64,000 nucleotides of DNA, from positions 13,901,774 through 13,965,773 of the forward strand of contig JAQMRL010000014.1 of the NCBI GenBank assembly GCA_035578175.1, written 5' to 3'. Within the stretch, counting starts at the first letter, position 1, and every line of letters starts with the position of its first letter. This stretch comes from Catonia carolina (lineage: Eukaryota > Arthropoda > Insecta > Hemiptera > Achilidae). Under the pieces are notes generated by a model that worked only from the letters and a program-made list of their open reading frames with translations, did no database searches and was not told the origin of the DNA. This document shows, in pieces, positions 46,201 through 52,497 of this stretch. The translations under genes were made by a program, and so were the position numbers.

Positions 46201-48777
46201 AAAAGTTGTAGGTTTTTAAATATTGTACAACATTGATTAAACACAATTTTGCGCTAGAATGCATATAAGGCGGCAATCTTATGAAAACCCCTACAGAAAA
46301 CCTAAGTTTTTTCTACGATAGCATCCTTAAGAATTTCAACACCCATGGCGTCTACCTTATCTTGTAGACCATAAAACAAGAAGTAAATGAGGCGATTTGA
46401 AAAAAAAATCGGAAGACCAGTTTTTGAGAACAAGGAAAAAAGTGAAAAATCACACGAAAAAATTACTACTTCCGGTTGACCGATTTTGATGAAAATGTTC
46501 GTAAAGATCCTGTAGTGGTACCTAACTTAAGTTTCAAGTTTCAACTTCGTACGATGTTCCATTCTTGAGATATTTTGTTCACACACACGCACGCACGCAC
46601 ACACAAAGACCAATCGCTAAAAACATGGTTTTTGGGTTCAGGTGTTCTGAAAACGTGTATATCCTGTGAAAACTCTATTTTGAAAAATCGACATGAAAAC
46701 AATACTTTCCTTCCTATATATTCATATAGACAAGAGAAAGTAAAAATTTGGAAGGCGTTTTTAAGAAAATAGCAAAAACGTGAAATATCGCACAAATAAA
46801 ATACTAGTTCTACTACTTCCGGTTGACCGATTTTGATGAAAATTTTCGTAAGGGTCCTCCAGTGGTACCTATCTAACTTAAGTTTCAAGTTTCAACTTCG
46901 TACGATGTTCCATTCTTGAGATATTTCGTTCACACACGCACGCACGCACGTATACACAAAGACCAATCGCTAAAATCATGTTTTTTGGGTTCAGGGGTTC
47001 TGAAAACGTGTATATCCGGTGAAAACTCGATTTCGAAAAATCGACATGAAAACAGTAAGTACTTTCCTTCCTATATATATTCTTATAGAGAAGAGAAAGT
47101 AAAAATAGGTGTAAATAAAAATAACAAGAATACGAGTATTCTCGTATTATAAATTAAAATTGCGAGACTTCATGACTGCCAATAATTTCTACGTAACGAG
47201 TGTACCTGAGGCAAATGACTATTTATTTACTACAAATACAACTTTCACAGCTTTTAAAGATACATCAGACTGAATAAAATAACAACTTTAAATAAAACTT
47301 TCAATCGTAATCCAATAGCATCAGAAGGTTGCATATAAAGGGTGTTTTTCATACACGACGCATTATTAAGAATGAATTTTACTAAAAACTAGATTGTTAC
47401 TTTCTCTTGCCAATATGAATGAATAGGAAGGAAAGTATTGTTTTCATATCGATTTTTCGAAATCGAGTTTTCACCGGATCTACACGTTTTCAGACTCCCT
47501 GAACCCAAAAAAAAAAACATGTTTTTAGCGATTGGTCTGTGTGTGTGTGTGTGTGAACAGAATATCTCAAGAACGGAACATCGTACGAAATTTAAAATTA
47601 AAACTTAAGTTAGATACCACTAGAGGACCCGACACGAACAATTTCATCAAAATCGATCATCCGGAAGTAGTAATTTACGTGTCATTTGTCAGTTTTTTGC
47701 GCGTTTCTCAAAAACGGCTAATACGATTTTTTTTAAATCGCCTCATTTACTAAATTTTTTATGCTCTACAAGATTGGGTAGGCGCCATGTCTGCTGAAAT
47801 TCTTGGGGAGGCTGTTTTCACGTAAAAAAATAGTTTTTTTAAGAATACGGTTTACAGTTTGGCTTAAATATACCAAAAATCACTCTTTCAGGCTAAGAGT
47901 CTTTCTACGCTCTGTAGAGAAACATACTTCAATTAAAGTTGTAGATCTTTTAATTTCCTATAAAATTGATTGTATACACTTTTGTCGTAAAATGCTACGG
48001 CTGAAATCTAAAAAAAATCCATTTTTTATACATTTTCATGAAAGAAACAGAAAATTTTAATTAGGCCTATCTCTAAAGCAAGCGTTATACAAAATAAGTT
48101 TGAAATAAAAGTTGTAGGATTTTAAATTCTCTACAACTTTTATTATACATTTTTGCGCTAAAATGCATATTAAAGTCAAAATCTTAAAAAAAACAATTTT
48201 TTTTCAAGAAAACAACCTTTCCAAGAATTTCAGCAGACATGGCACCTACCCTATCTTGTAGAGCATAAAAAATTGAGTAAATAAGGCGATTTTTAAAAAA
48301 ATCGTAGGAGCCGTTTTTGAGAAAATCGCAAAAAAGTGAAAAATAACACGAATAAACTACTACTTCCGATTGACCGATTTTGATGAAAATGTTTGTGTCG
48401 GGTCCTCTAGGGGTACCTAACTTAAGTTTCAAGTTCAATTTCGTACAATGTTCCGTTCGTTAGATATTCTGTTTACACACACACAGACCAATCGCTAAAA
48501 ACATGGTTTTTGGGTACAGGGAGTCTGAAAACGTGTAGATCCGGTGAAAACTCGATTTCAAAAAATTGACATGAAAACAATACTTTCCTTCCTATATATT
48601 CATATAGGCAAGAGAAAGTAAAAATACAGCAAAACGCAACAAAATTGGGTTGTTGTCAATAATATGTAGTTCCCGATGATAAATAAAAGCAAAAAAATGA
48701 AAGAATTTTAGTAATGTTCAGTACTTACCTACACAGACGAAACAGAATGAAATTAAAACAGCTGTACAAAATGACAT
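18895..48777 (-). CDS. CTNS: Cystinosin, lysosomal cystine/H+ symporter (10 coding exons, complete)
   Basis: Cystinosin exports cystine from the lysosome coupled to protons; it is a seven-transmembrane PQ-loop protein. Ten exons splice with GT/AG ends and matching phases into 1206 nt (401 residues plus stop); human cystinosin is 367. Residues 1-24 resemble a signal peptide, about 25-125 are the lumenal domain with one N-glycosylation sequon (Asn42), and about 130-364 are the membrane core. Key residues seen: PQ motif 1 (Pro151-Gln152, in SFYPQ), Asp168 (GLNFDF), Lys280 and Lys287, PQ motif 2 (Pro290-Gln291, in KYIPQAYMN), Asp312 (NVLLDFTGG) and Asp353 (VIFDIFF). These match human positions known to matter for proton coupling or transport. 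The human C-terminal GYDQL sorting signal is absent; a 36-residue tail replaces it. Introns range from 354 bp to 7.8 kb and are full of transposons. Identification rests on several near-identical blocks, such as [11 protein letters not shown] and FNIGLYWVP. Confidence 0.96.
19491..19795 (+). mobile_element. SINE A copy in CTNS intron 9
   Basis: Full length and well conserved, with GGTTCGAATCC as box B, ending in an A-rich tail at 19788. Confidence 0.82.
20511..20974. mobile_element. piggyBac-type MITE with TTAA duplication
   Basis: TTAA at 20507-20510 and at 20975-20978 flank ends that read CACATTTCGTGCAGA and, reversed, CACATTCAGTGCGGA (12 of 15 identical). TTAA duplication is diagnostic of piggyBac-type transposition. 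The 464-bp interior has no transposase but contains three imperfect copies of a GTGGTAGG-TACCAC palindrome (about 20571, 20850, 20882). It lies about 350 bp from a LINE fragment. Confidence 0.6.
21118..21641 (+). pseudogene. LINE C-terminal ORF fragment, mostly open
   Basis: A 181-codon frame (21096-21641) reads [42 protein letters not shown] and a basic end. It matches the C-terminal tail of insect non-LTR ORF2 proteins after the RT domain. The RT itself is absent (5' truncation). It has few disruptions, so it is a relatively recent copy. It lies in CTNS intron 9. Confidence 0.72.
21642..22742. other. CTNS intron 9 sequence, mostly unrecognised
   Basis: It may include LINE 3' UTR just after 21641; a box B-like GGGTTCCAATCTC occurs at about 22609. 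Nothing else seen. Confidence 0.45.
22743..23124 (+). repeat. Family C copy, left part, split by the hAT span
   Basis: Runs from CAGGCAGGTGGAGTG to CCTTTAGAG; its last ~40 bases resume at 25816-25859. Confidence 0.82.
23563..23722 (-). mobile_element. SINE B copy inside the hAT span
   Basis: The reverse complement shows TGGCGTAGTTGG and GGGTTCGAATCCCA, closely matching the copy at 58951. Confidence 0.82.
23836..24360. other. GC-richer unrecognised segment inside the hAT span
   Basis: This roughly 525-bp stretch is noticeably richer in G and C than its surroundings. It has overlapping open frames on both strands (for example 126 codons at 23977-24357, plus strand). I recognise no domain in any frame. 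It could be a processed or captured gene fragment or a decayed transposase; coding status is undecided. Confidence 0.3.
24566..24668 (-). CDS. CTNS: CTNS exon 9: last membrane helix
   Basis: It encodes residues 331-364 plus two bases of codon 365, with acceptor TTTTTTCTAG and donor GTATGTAC. It is the best conserved block: [20 protein letters not shown] against human [20 protein letters not shown], including Asp353. The exon lies inside the span bounded by hAT-type terminal inverted repeats (23125-25815). Confidence 0.97.
24805..25727 (-). mobile_element. Family H copy inside the hAT span, CTNS intron 8
   Basis: Near-complete, from the TGTAAAATACTCACAC hairpin end to AGAGAAAGTAAAAAT. Its outer end abuts the inner edge of the right hAT terminal repeat. 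The (CA)n tract is reduced. Confidence 0.8.
25816..25859 (+). repeat. Family C copy, right part beyond the hAT span
   Basis: CTCTAGAGGTCCAAACC, TTTCGGCTGATCATC, TAAACAAC: the missing tail of the copy at 22743. Confidence 0.82.
25894..26011 (-). CDS. CTNS: CTNS exon 8
   Basis: It encodes residues 292-330 plus one base of codon 331. The [17 protein letters not shown] and NVLLDFTGG reading contains Asp312 (human Asp305, the proton-coupling site). Its donor is GTAACTAT, and a split family C repeat begins 34 bases downstream of the exon. Confidence 0.97.
26197..27202 (-). mobile_element. Family H copy, full length, CTNS intron 7
   Basis: Both termini are intact. The microsatellite has expanded into (CACG)n, (CG)n and (CA)n blocks at 26969-27057. 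It is a good reference copy for the family. Confidence 0.88.
27435..27455. other. Perfect 9-bp hairpin (TGCCAGACA-CAA-TGTCTGGCA)
   Basis: A short strong hairpin in CTNS intron 7, next to GACACCCGGTATGTTAA, a string also found at 61883-61908. It may be part of a transposon end. Confidence 0.4.
27680..28075 (+). pseudogene. Mariner transposase C-terminal fragment (second lineage)
   Basis: The plus strand reads [31 protein letters not shown] and a terminal [10 protein letters not shown] block, the usual end of a mariner transposase, interrupted by stops. It differs from the fold-back family. It lies in CTNS intron 7. A short related piece (AGCATTACAAAAAG) occurs at 19400-19470. Confidence 0.6.
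28234..28404 (-). CDS. CTNS: CTNS exon 7: membrane helices and PQ motif 2
   Basis: It encodes 57 codons (residues 235-291), phase 0 at both ends. It holds two hydrophobic segments and [15 protein letters not shown], equivalent to human SYIKLAVTLVKYFPQ. Lys280, Lys287 and the Pro290-Gln291 pair are conserved. The YIPQA sequence across the exon 7/8 junction corresponds to the human YFPQA lysosomal sorting motif. Confidence 0.97.
28759..28878 (-). CDS. CTNS: CTNS exon 6
   Basis: It encodes exactly 40 codons (residues 195-234), phase 0 at both ends. Acceptor TTGATTTCAG, donor GTAACATT. The [14 protein letters not shown] reading matches the human NPVNSNDVFFSLHA segment between membrane helices. 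Confidence 0.96.
28947..29560 (+). mobile_element. Family H 5' half split by a SINE A copy, CTNS intron 5
   Basis: ACTTTCTCTTGC at 28953 is separated from the continuation (CATGAATATATATGG, 29308) by a reversed SINE A. A (GT)n tract of about 80 bases follows at about 29424-29500, then similarity fades. Confidence 0.75.
28998..29303 (-). mobile_element. SINE A copy in CTNS intron 5
   Basis: Reverse orientation, inserted in family H. ATGAATAT repeats on both sides as a likely target duplication. Confidence 0.8.
29950..30049 (-). CDS. CTNS: CTNS exon 5: [10 protein letters not shown] block
   Basis: It encodes residues 161-194, ending in phase 0 at a GTAAGTAA donor. The [17 protein letters not shown] reading matches the human SVIGLSFDFVALN block; Asp168 aligns with human Asp205. 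Confidence 0.97.
30527..30570 (-). ncRNA. Hammerhead ribozyme motif (type I), minus strand
   Basis: This is the inverted partner of the plus-strand motif, on the CTNS transcript strand, within intron 4. It has the same core, stem I and stem II, but stem III reads ACACGTGT with full complementarity rather than ACACATGT. If active it would cleave the CTNS pre-mRNA intron. Confidence 0.6.
30833..30876 (+). ncRNA. Hammerhead ribozyme motif (type I), plus strand
   Basis: Order of elements: stem I 5' strand TTTACT, core CTGATGA (30839-30845), one extra T, stem II GGTG-GATC-CACC, core GAAA (30859-30862), a minimal stem III closing at T30869, the unpaired cleavage base A30870, then stem I 3' strand AGTAGG. 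Stem I pairs over six positions with two G-U wobbles. The short stem III is typical of hammerheads in Penelope-like elements. The extra T after CTGATGA is unusual. Confidence 0.6.
31030..31200 (+). pseudogene. Mariner transposase fragment in CTNS intron 4
   Basis: The reading [20 protein letters not shown] followed by FDHPEYN and, after a shift, [16 protein letters not shown] matches the second and third catalytic blocks of mariner transposases. It is short and frame-broken. Confidence 0.6.
31603..31749 (-). CDS. CTNS: CTNS exon 4: first membrane segment and PQ motif 1
   Basis: It encodes residues 112-160 plus two bases of codon 161, with acceptor TTGATTTCAG and donor GTACGTAC. The translation carries [15 protein letters not shown], closely matching the first PQ-loop of cystinosin; Pro151-Gln152 are the signature residues. 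Confidence 0.96.
31805..32258 (+). repeat. Family C copy with internal tandem repeats, CTNS intron 3
   Basis: The 3' half (CAGTCTTAAGGTGTCATTTT to CAGTGAGGAA) is repeated in tandem with a ~130-bp period at about 32016 and 32160. Confidence 0.75.
32259..32530 (+). mobile_element. Family H 3' third, CTNS intron 3
   Basis: It keeps the GATCTACAACTTT segment through the terminal hairpin GTGTGA-TCACAC and CAGATTTTT; the 5' part is absent and a family C copy abuts. Confidence 0.8.
32531..33274. other. CTNS intron 3, AT-rich, nothing recognised
   Basis: No repeat or frame of note. Confidence 0.55.
33275..34099 (-). mobile_element. Family H copy joined abruptly to a mariner copy
   Basis: It runs from CTGGTGTGAAACACTCACAC through the (CA)n tract to ACCAATCGC, where it breaks directly into mariner sequence at about 34099. 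Confidence 0.82.
34100..34817 (-). mobile_element. Mariner-family fold-back copy, truncated
   Basis: The minus strand keeps 130 codons (34014-34406, partly running into family H) with QDNAPAHS and [10 protein letters not shown]; the third catalytic Asp is replaced by His. The right end (34625-34817) is the inverted 3' terminal copy, joined at the same breakpoint (CTCAAAAATGTTTG) as the copy at 41347. The left end is lost at an abrupt junction with a family H copy. Confidence 0.8.
35390..36065 (+). pseudogene. LINE reverse-transcriptase C-terminal fragment
   Basis: [23 protein letters not shown] and [11 protein letters not shown] are typical, followed by shifted [16 protein letters not shown] and [13 protein letters not shown] pieces. 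CTNS intron 3. Confidence 0.68.
36066..36984. other. CTNS intron 3, nothing recognised
   Basis: No repeat or frame of note. Confidence 0.55.
36985..37230 (-). repeat. Family C copy interrupted by mariner
   Basis: Reverse copy from TTAGGTCATCATCTGAAAG to GTGTCTTTTA, where the mariner TIR begins at TA. Confidence 0.75.
37231..38152 (-). mobile_element. Mariner-family fold-back copy (DD34D transposase remnant)
   Basis: TIRs start C(A/G)AGGTGTGGCTATTAAA and are flanked by TA duplications. The minus strand reads the transposase C-terminal half, with [13 protein letters not shown] and an 80-codon open end at 37295-37537. The other end (about 37895-38150) is a second copy of the transposase 3' end in the opposite direction, replacing the 5' half including the DNA-binding domain. 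Frameshifts and stops make it non-coding. It is inserted in a reversed family C repeat. Confidence 0.85.
38331..38513 (+). mobile_element. SINE B copy beside CTNS exon 3
   Basis: TGGTGTAGTTGG and GGTTCAAATCCCA are present. The tail differs (CAACCCAACGTCGTCGC) and ends in AAACAAAAGG. It starts 24 bases beyond the exon 3 donor on the opposite strand. Confidence 0.78.
38538..38717 (-). CDS. CTNS: CTNS exon 3: lumenal domain
   Basis: It encodes residues 52-111 plus two bases of codon 112. The acceptor follows a pyrimidine-rich TTATGTTTCAG and the donor is GTAAGTCA. The reading resembles the beta-rich lumenal domain of cystinosin ([22 protein letters not shown]). A family B SINE begins a few tens of bases downstream of the donor. 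Confidence 0.92.
38826..38945 (+). pseudogene. LINE C-terminal scrap
   Basis: [20 protein letters not shown] then [14 protein letters not shown] matches the post-RT region of non-LTR ORF2. Confidence 0.55.
38955..39085 (+). repeat. Dispersed repeat, copy 2
   Basis: Shares GATGCAAGACACGAGTGAA and TTGTGCCTCTTATATGCAT with 5285-5410, plus a ~10-base insertion. Directly after it lies a GCATGCGACATCGCATG segment like the ends of the element at 62851. Confidence 0.55.
39415..39765 (+). pseudogene. LINE ORF2 C-terminal end
   Basis: [30 protein letters not shown] and [14 protein letters not shown] are the standard last block of many insect LINE ORF2 proteins, ending with stop at 39720. The sequence after it (TGTCCTATACTCCC) recurs reversed at 35215-35260. 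CTNS intron 2. Confidence 0.72.
39985..40515 (+). pseudogene. LINE ORF2 C-terminal fragment
   Basis: [33 protein letters not shown], then [19 protein letters not shown] and [13 protein letters not shown] show the CR1/jockey post-RT pattern, with one in-frame stop near 40168. CTNS intron 2. Confidence 0.75.
40804..40909 (-). CDS. CTNS: CTNS exon 2: lumenal N-terminal domain
   Basis: It encodes residues 17-51 plus two bases of codon 52. The acceptor is TTAATTCCAG and the donor GTAAGAGT. It contains the only N-glycosylation sequon of the protein (Asn42-Glu-Thr). The lumenal region is the least conserved part of the family, so this exon is supported mainly by splice phase and an open frame rather than by similarity. 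Confidence 0.88.
41140..41220 (+). repeat. Family C 5' fragment
   Basis: GGCAGGTGGAATG and CTCAATCTGTTAGTTCCAG only. Confidence 0.6.
41347..42257 (+). mobile_element. Mariner-family fold-back copy, best-preserved catalytic half
   Basis: Complete between TIRs with TA duplications. The plus strand encodes the middle and end of a mariner transposase: CDKTWF, then HQDNAPA, then [10 protein letters not shown], with exactly 34 residues between the second and third catalytic Asp. The left end (41347-41528) is an inverted copy of the 3' terminal region, so the N-terminal half is missing. A frame break follows the third Asp. It lies in CTNS intron 1. Confidence 0.85.
42776..43074 (-). repeat. Family C copy, 5' part missing
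   Basis: From TTTAGGTCATCAGCC to TTGGCTGACCATG; sits inside broken family H sequence. Confidence 0.7.
43078..43352 (+). mobile_element. Family H 5' part with huge (GA)n/(GT)n tract, CTNS intron 1
   Basis: Similarity covers the first ~140 bp, then the microsatellite is (GA)~35 (43227-43297), followed by GT, GC and CA blocks. LINE sequence follows. Confidence 0.75.
43377..43850 (+). pseudogene. LINE ORF2 C-terminal fragment
   Basis: [42 protein letters not shown] and later [11 protein letters not shown] and AWRTASNQ follow the usual order of the ORF2 tail, with frame breaks. CTNS intron 1. Confidence 0.68.
44240..44335 (-). mobile_element. tRNA-like SINE fragment
   Basis: The minus strand reads CACAGTTGGCTTCTATGC and CGAGTTTGATTCC, box A- and B-like spacing. 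It is a single diverged copy. Confidence 0.35.
44400..44470. mobile_element. Possible hAT terminal fragment
   Basis: CAGCGGCGGAT near 44423 followed by AGGTGAAGTAGGTGAAG and CTTCACC resembles the terminus of a hAT element (CAGNGGCGG type). No transposase or partner end was found. Confidence 0.3.
45005..45125 (-). mobile_element. Family H terminal fragment
   Basis: GGTGTGAAACACTCACGC and TTTGGCAATATAAATTATG identify the 3' end; only ~120 bp remain. Confidence 0.65.
45163..46117 (-). mobile_element. Family H full copy, first of a tandem row
   Basis: Both ends are present. Two 5'-half copies in the same orientation follow directly. Confidence 0.85.
46118..46745 (-). mobile_element. Family H 5' two-thirds, second of a tandem row
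   Basis: It starts inside the element and ends at AGACAAGAGAAAGT, so the outer end is retained. Confidence 0.75.
46746..47106 (-). mobile_element. Family H 5' third, third of a tandem row
   Basis: It begins in the GTTTTTAAGAAAATAGC region and ends at GAGAAGAGAAAGT. Each unit in the row is shorter than the previous one. Confidence 0.75.
47398..48623. mobile_element. Head-to-head family H composite in CTNS intron 1
   Basis: A forward copy (47398 to about 47855) is joined to a reversed copy (about 47856-48623), so both outer ends are the ACTTTCTCTTGCC end. The composite ends about 105 bp from the CTNS exon 1 donor. Confidence 0.75.
48729..48777 (-). CDS. CTNS: CTNS exon 1: start codon and signal peptide
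   Basis: It encodes residues 1-16 plus one base of codon 17 and ends at a GTAAGTAC donor. The start at 48777 has A at -3 and opens directly into a hydrophobic stretch ([14 protein letters not shown]) typical of a signal peptide. An in-frame ATG 21 nt upstream (48798) has C at -3 and would add seven polar residues, so the downstream ATG is preferred. An in-frame stop lies further upstream in the AT-rich leader. Confidence 0.85.
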
Positions 48778-48934
48778 TGTTTTCTGACCAGTACACATTT
48801 GTAGATTATTTATTTATTTATTTTTTATATTTATGAAACGAGTATTGACTGATACGTACAAAAAATTGTATAAACTTTAATATTTGTATTATAGAGTTGA
48901 TACAATAATAAACAATATTTTATCAAAAAATTGG

Positions 48935-48941
48935 CACGTGA
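48935..48941 (-). promoter_or_regulatory. CLEAR-like E-box upstream of CTNS (TCACGTG)
   Basis: TCACGTG lies about 158 bases upstream of the CTNS start codon. This is the core of the CLEAR element bound by TFEB/MITF-type factors at lysosomal genes. It stands out in otherwise AT-only sequence. The transcription start is not visible, so its position relative to the promoter is inferred. Confidence 0.4.
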
Positions 48942-48979
48942 TTACTTCTTGCAGTAGAATATATCTGTAAAAAAAGGAA

Positions 48980-50346
48980 ACGAAAATCGAAATTAATTTA
49001 AATCAAAAACTACTATTATGTTTAGTTTATCTTATCTAACTAGATACAAAAAATATATAATAAATATTTTAAATGTACTTTTGTTTAAAAAAATATTTCG
49101 TAATTTAACCTAGTTTATTAAAAAATTTAAGGTGTTTTATCTCTAAAAATAATATATTTATATTTAAGTAAATATAATTATTGTCATTTTCAATAAATAA
49201 TTTTTAATTTTTTTTAATAAAAAATGTATTGTATTTTTATAAACTATTTTTATGGTGTTTAAATAATTTTCAAAAATAAATAAAACTTTTTTTATTTATA
49301 AAAACTAAATTTTTTTTAACTTTAAAACTATATAAACAATTTTATAACTATTTTTAAACTATTTAATTTTAAAACATCTAAAACTTTTTAAAATTTATAA
49401 ACGTTTAAAAAATTTAAAACTTTTTAAAAACCCTAAAACTGGTTTTAAAACTTAAAAACATTTAAAAAAACAAATTTTATTAAAAACAAAACTTTTATTA
49501 AATAAAATTTATTTATCATATCATGTAATGAAACTATTAAAATTAATAAAAAAATACTTAATTTAATTTATGTAATAATAATAAAATTTTATATCGTTAC
49601 AATTTTTTAATGTATTTATTTAAGGTCCATAAACAACGAGGTTATTATGGTTATTACAAAATAATAAATCAAATCATTAGATATATATTTTAATATAAAT
49701 TTTAAAAAATTATCCGAAATGAATAACAAATAAATTTTAAAGCAACAAAAAAATGGATAAAAATTAAAAATAAAAAACAGGTTAGGTTATAAAATTTACA
49801 GAGGATAAATAGGTTTTATTTTATTTTACAATTTATTTATTTAAAAAACCAAATAAAAAATTCATCGTTTCAAAAATAAAATTAACCACCATAATTTATT
49901 TCAAAATTTAAGCTAATTACAACGAATTTTAAAAATTAAAATTCATTATAATTAAAAAAATTTATGAAATTTAAAAATTGATGATTTATTTGAAAATTCG
50001 ATGAAATTTTTTTTAAAGTTTTGAAAATGAAATGAAATTTTTTTTATCGTTACGTACATTAGTAATTCGTTATTAGAAATAAGAATACCAAAATGGTAAA
50101 GAATGTTAAGCGACTTTTTCTTTTATAGTATTATCAAGTGTGTTTTATCAACAAAGGTGGGAGATTCTGATAAGATATCAAACGGTTTAATATTGAAATA
50201 GTTAATTAATTTATAATACCTTCAAAATTAATATTGTAAATTAAATAATATAATCTTAAGTACGCACATAAAAGTATAGGGTGTTTCATAAATTATGATA
50301 CAGTTTTAAAAACAGAAAGAAGTAGAGGTGTAAAAGACTAATAAAA
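48980..50346. other. Very AT-rich low-complexity DNA upstream of CTNS
   Basis: Dense TTTAAA, AAAATTTA and TTTATT runs with almost no G or C from about 49000 to 50100. It probably includes the CTNS 5' flank; no second gene is seen. Confidence 0.6.
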
Positions 50347-51336
50347 AAATAATAAAAAATTTGGTGTGAAACACTCACACAACGTTCTCTTGCCAATGCA
50401 AAAAATGAACAATATAACCTAACATCAGCAAACGACATAAAATAAAAAAATGGCCGCCTACATGACGTAGTGGATATTGCGCTAGTCTACTAAGCAAAGG
50501 TCCCGGATTCGATTCACGGCTGGGATCTAAAAACCCATCATTACAGTTTTTTAACCTACCGTAGTCGCTAATGAACAAGCTGTTGATGTGACAATAAGCA
50601 ATAAACCTGAAAAATACTTAGGTATAACTTAATTTTAATCATGAGTGAATGTTACAAAATAAAAACCAACCTTAGTTTGGCTTAATACTAAGGAAAATCA
50701 CGCTTTGACACTGAACTAGACTCTGTAAAGAAAAATGCTTTTTTTATTTTTCTATAAATTTTATTATATACACTTTTGTCGTGAATTGCATACTAAGGCT
50801 GAAATCTTAAAAATCCGATATTTTTTACAGATTTTGATGAAAGAAACATAATCACTAACTACCGCTAAACTAAATGTTATACAAAAAAAACAATACAAAA
50901 AAATTAGTAGGTTTTTAAATGTTCTACAGCTTTCATTACATACATATTAAAGCCGCATACTTATTTAACATACATATTACTTATTTTACATACATATTAA
51001 ATGCATAGTAAAGCCGCAATCTTAAAAAAACATTATTTTACGAGCAAACAGCCTCCTCAAGAATTTTAGCAGACATGGGGCCTAACCTATCTTGTACAGC
51101 AAAATAAATGTAGAAAATGAGGCGATTTTTAAAAAAAAATCATAAAAGCCGTTTTTGAGGAAATCGCAAAAAAGTGAAAAATGACACGAATAAACTACTA
51201 CTTCCGGTCGACCGATTTTAATGAAAATGTTCGTGTCCGGTCCGGTAGTAGTATGTAACTTTAATTACAAGTTTAAAGTTCGTACGATATTCCGTCCTTG
51301 AGACATTTCTTTACACACACAAGCACGCGCACGTAC

Positions 51337-51368
<32 letters not shown>

Positions 51369-51505
51369 CAATCGCTAAAAATATGTATGTTGGGTTCAGG
51401 GGGTCTGAAAACGTATACATCCGGTGAAAACTCCATTTCAAAAAATTGATATGAAAACAATACTTTCCTTCCTATATATTCATAAAAGCAAGAGAAAGTA
51501 AAAAT
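50347..51505 (-). mobile_element. Family H copy interrupted by a SINE-like unit
   Basis: Starts with GGTGTGAAACACTCACAC and ends AAGCAAGAGAAAGTAAAAAT; a tRNA-like unit occupies 50449-50630. Confidence 0.8.
50449..50630 (+). mobile_element. SINE B-like unit with a different tRNA head
   Basis: TGACGTAGTGG and GATTCGATTC resemble boxes A and B; the tail (ACCTACCGTAGTCGC, TGATGTGACAATAA) is like that of the copy at 38331. Confidence 0.6.
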
Positions 51506-51668
51506 CGTAGAAGCCGTTTTTGAGAAAATCGCAGAAACGTGCTTTTTGGGTTTAGGGACACTGAAAATGTGTATAGGCCTATGCGGTGAAAACTCGATTC
51601 AGAGAAATCAACATTAAAAAACAATACTTTCTTTCCCCTATATATTCATATAGAGCAAGAGTAGAAAA
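51506..51668 (-). mobile_element. Family H 5' fragment following a full copy
   Basis: It starts at TCGTAGAAGCCG and ends at AGAGCAAGAG, retaining the outer end but deleting the (CA)n tract. Confidence 0.6.
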
Positions 51669-52497
51669 CCTACAACTTTAAATTCTACAAAGCTTAAATT
51701 AAGCATAAATTAAGCTTAAGCTTTAATTAAGCTTAGATTAAGCATAAATTAGTTTTTTCACATTTAAGTTCTACAGAGGTTGATTGTCATTCAGGAACAT
51801 TCACTTGTAATTAAAATTACTGTCGATTTCTTTATTATAGATACCCGAGTTTGGAGCCTTCTCTCTTCAAAACCGCTTGTTCAATTTTAACGTACCATAG
51901 TCTACACAAAAATTTAGCAGCATTTACCATTATTTAAAAAAATTTAAAAAATCTACCAAATAACTGGTCAATCGCTATTTCATAATATTAATGAATTTGT
52001 ATTCATTTTTTTATACTGAATAAAATGATTTTTCGAAATTGTCGAATTAATGAGCGGTTACGGAGTTAACAGGAATTCAGAATTTTGCTAATAACTCAAA
52101 ATTTAAATTCGCTACAAATCTGAAATTTCGTACGTACAATAACAACATACAAGTTTATAATCAGGCGAAATCTCAAATAAATTGGTCAAGCGGTATTTGA
52201 GTTATAAGCCTGTAAATGTATCCAATCTGTTGCCGCAACAAAACAACCGGCTCGTTTTTTCTTCTCATCCAGATATCGCAATATTAAAAAACGCTAAAAA
52301 TATGAAACTGCCATGTAACAACACAGATTGAAATTAGCTAAATTTTGGTGTATAGAACGTTAAAATTGAACCAGTGGTTTGAAGAAACACGACTCCAAAC
52401 TCGGGTATCTATAATACGGAAATCGACAGTAGGTTATGTTTTTCATTATTTACATTGGCAAGAGAAAGTTGGGTAAGTGTTTTACCAAGATTTCTTT
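51669..52497 (+). mobile_element. Family H 3' part split by the 610-bp MITE
   Basis: CCTACAACTTT and GGTTGATTGTCATT precede the MITE, and GGTTATG to GGCAAGAGAAAGTTGG follow it. Confidence 0.65.
51820..52429. mobile_element. 610-bp MITE with TA duplication, relative of FB2
   Basis: The ends share CTGTCGATTTC and then ATTATAGATACCCGAG, TIRs of about 38 bp. TA flanks both ends (51818-51819, 52430-52431), and joining the flanks restores the family H sequence AAATTAGGTTATG. Internal blocks (GAGCGGTTACGGAGTTAAC, CTGTTGCCGCAACA) are shared with FB2. TA duplication suggests Tc1/mariner-type mobilisation; no transposase is present. Confidence 0.75.

Noticed and set aside
45163..47106. Regularly spaced repeats as a CRISPR-like array
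   Set aside because: The units are truncated transposon copies of unequal length in a eukaryotic genome.
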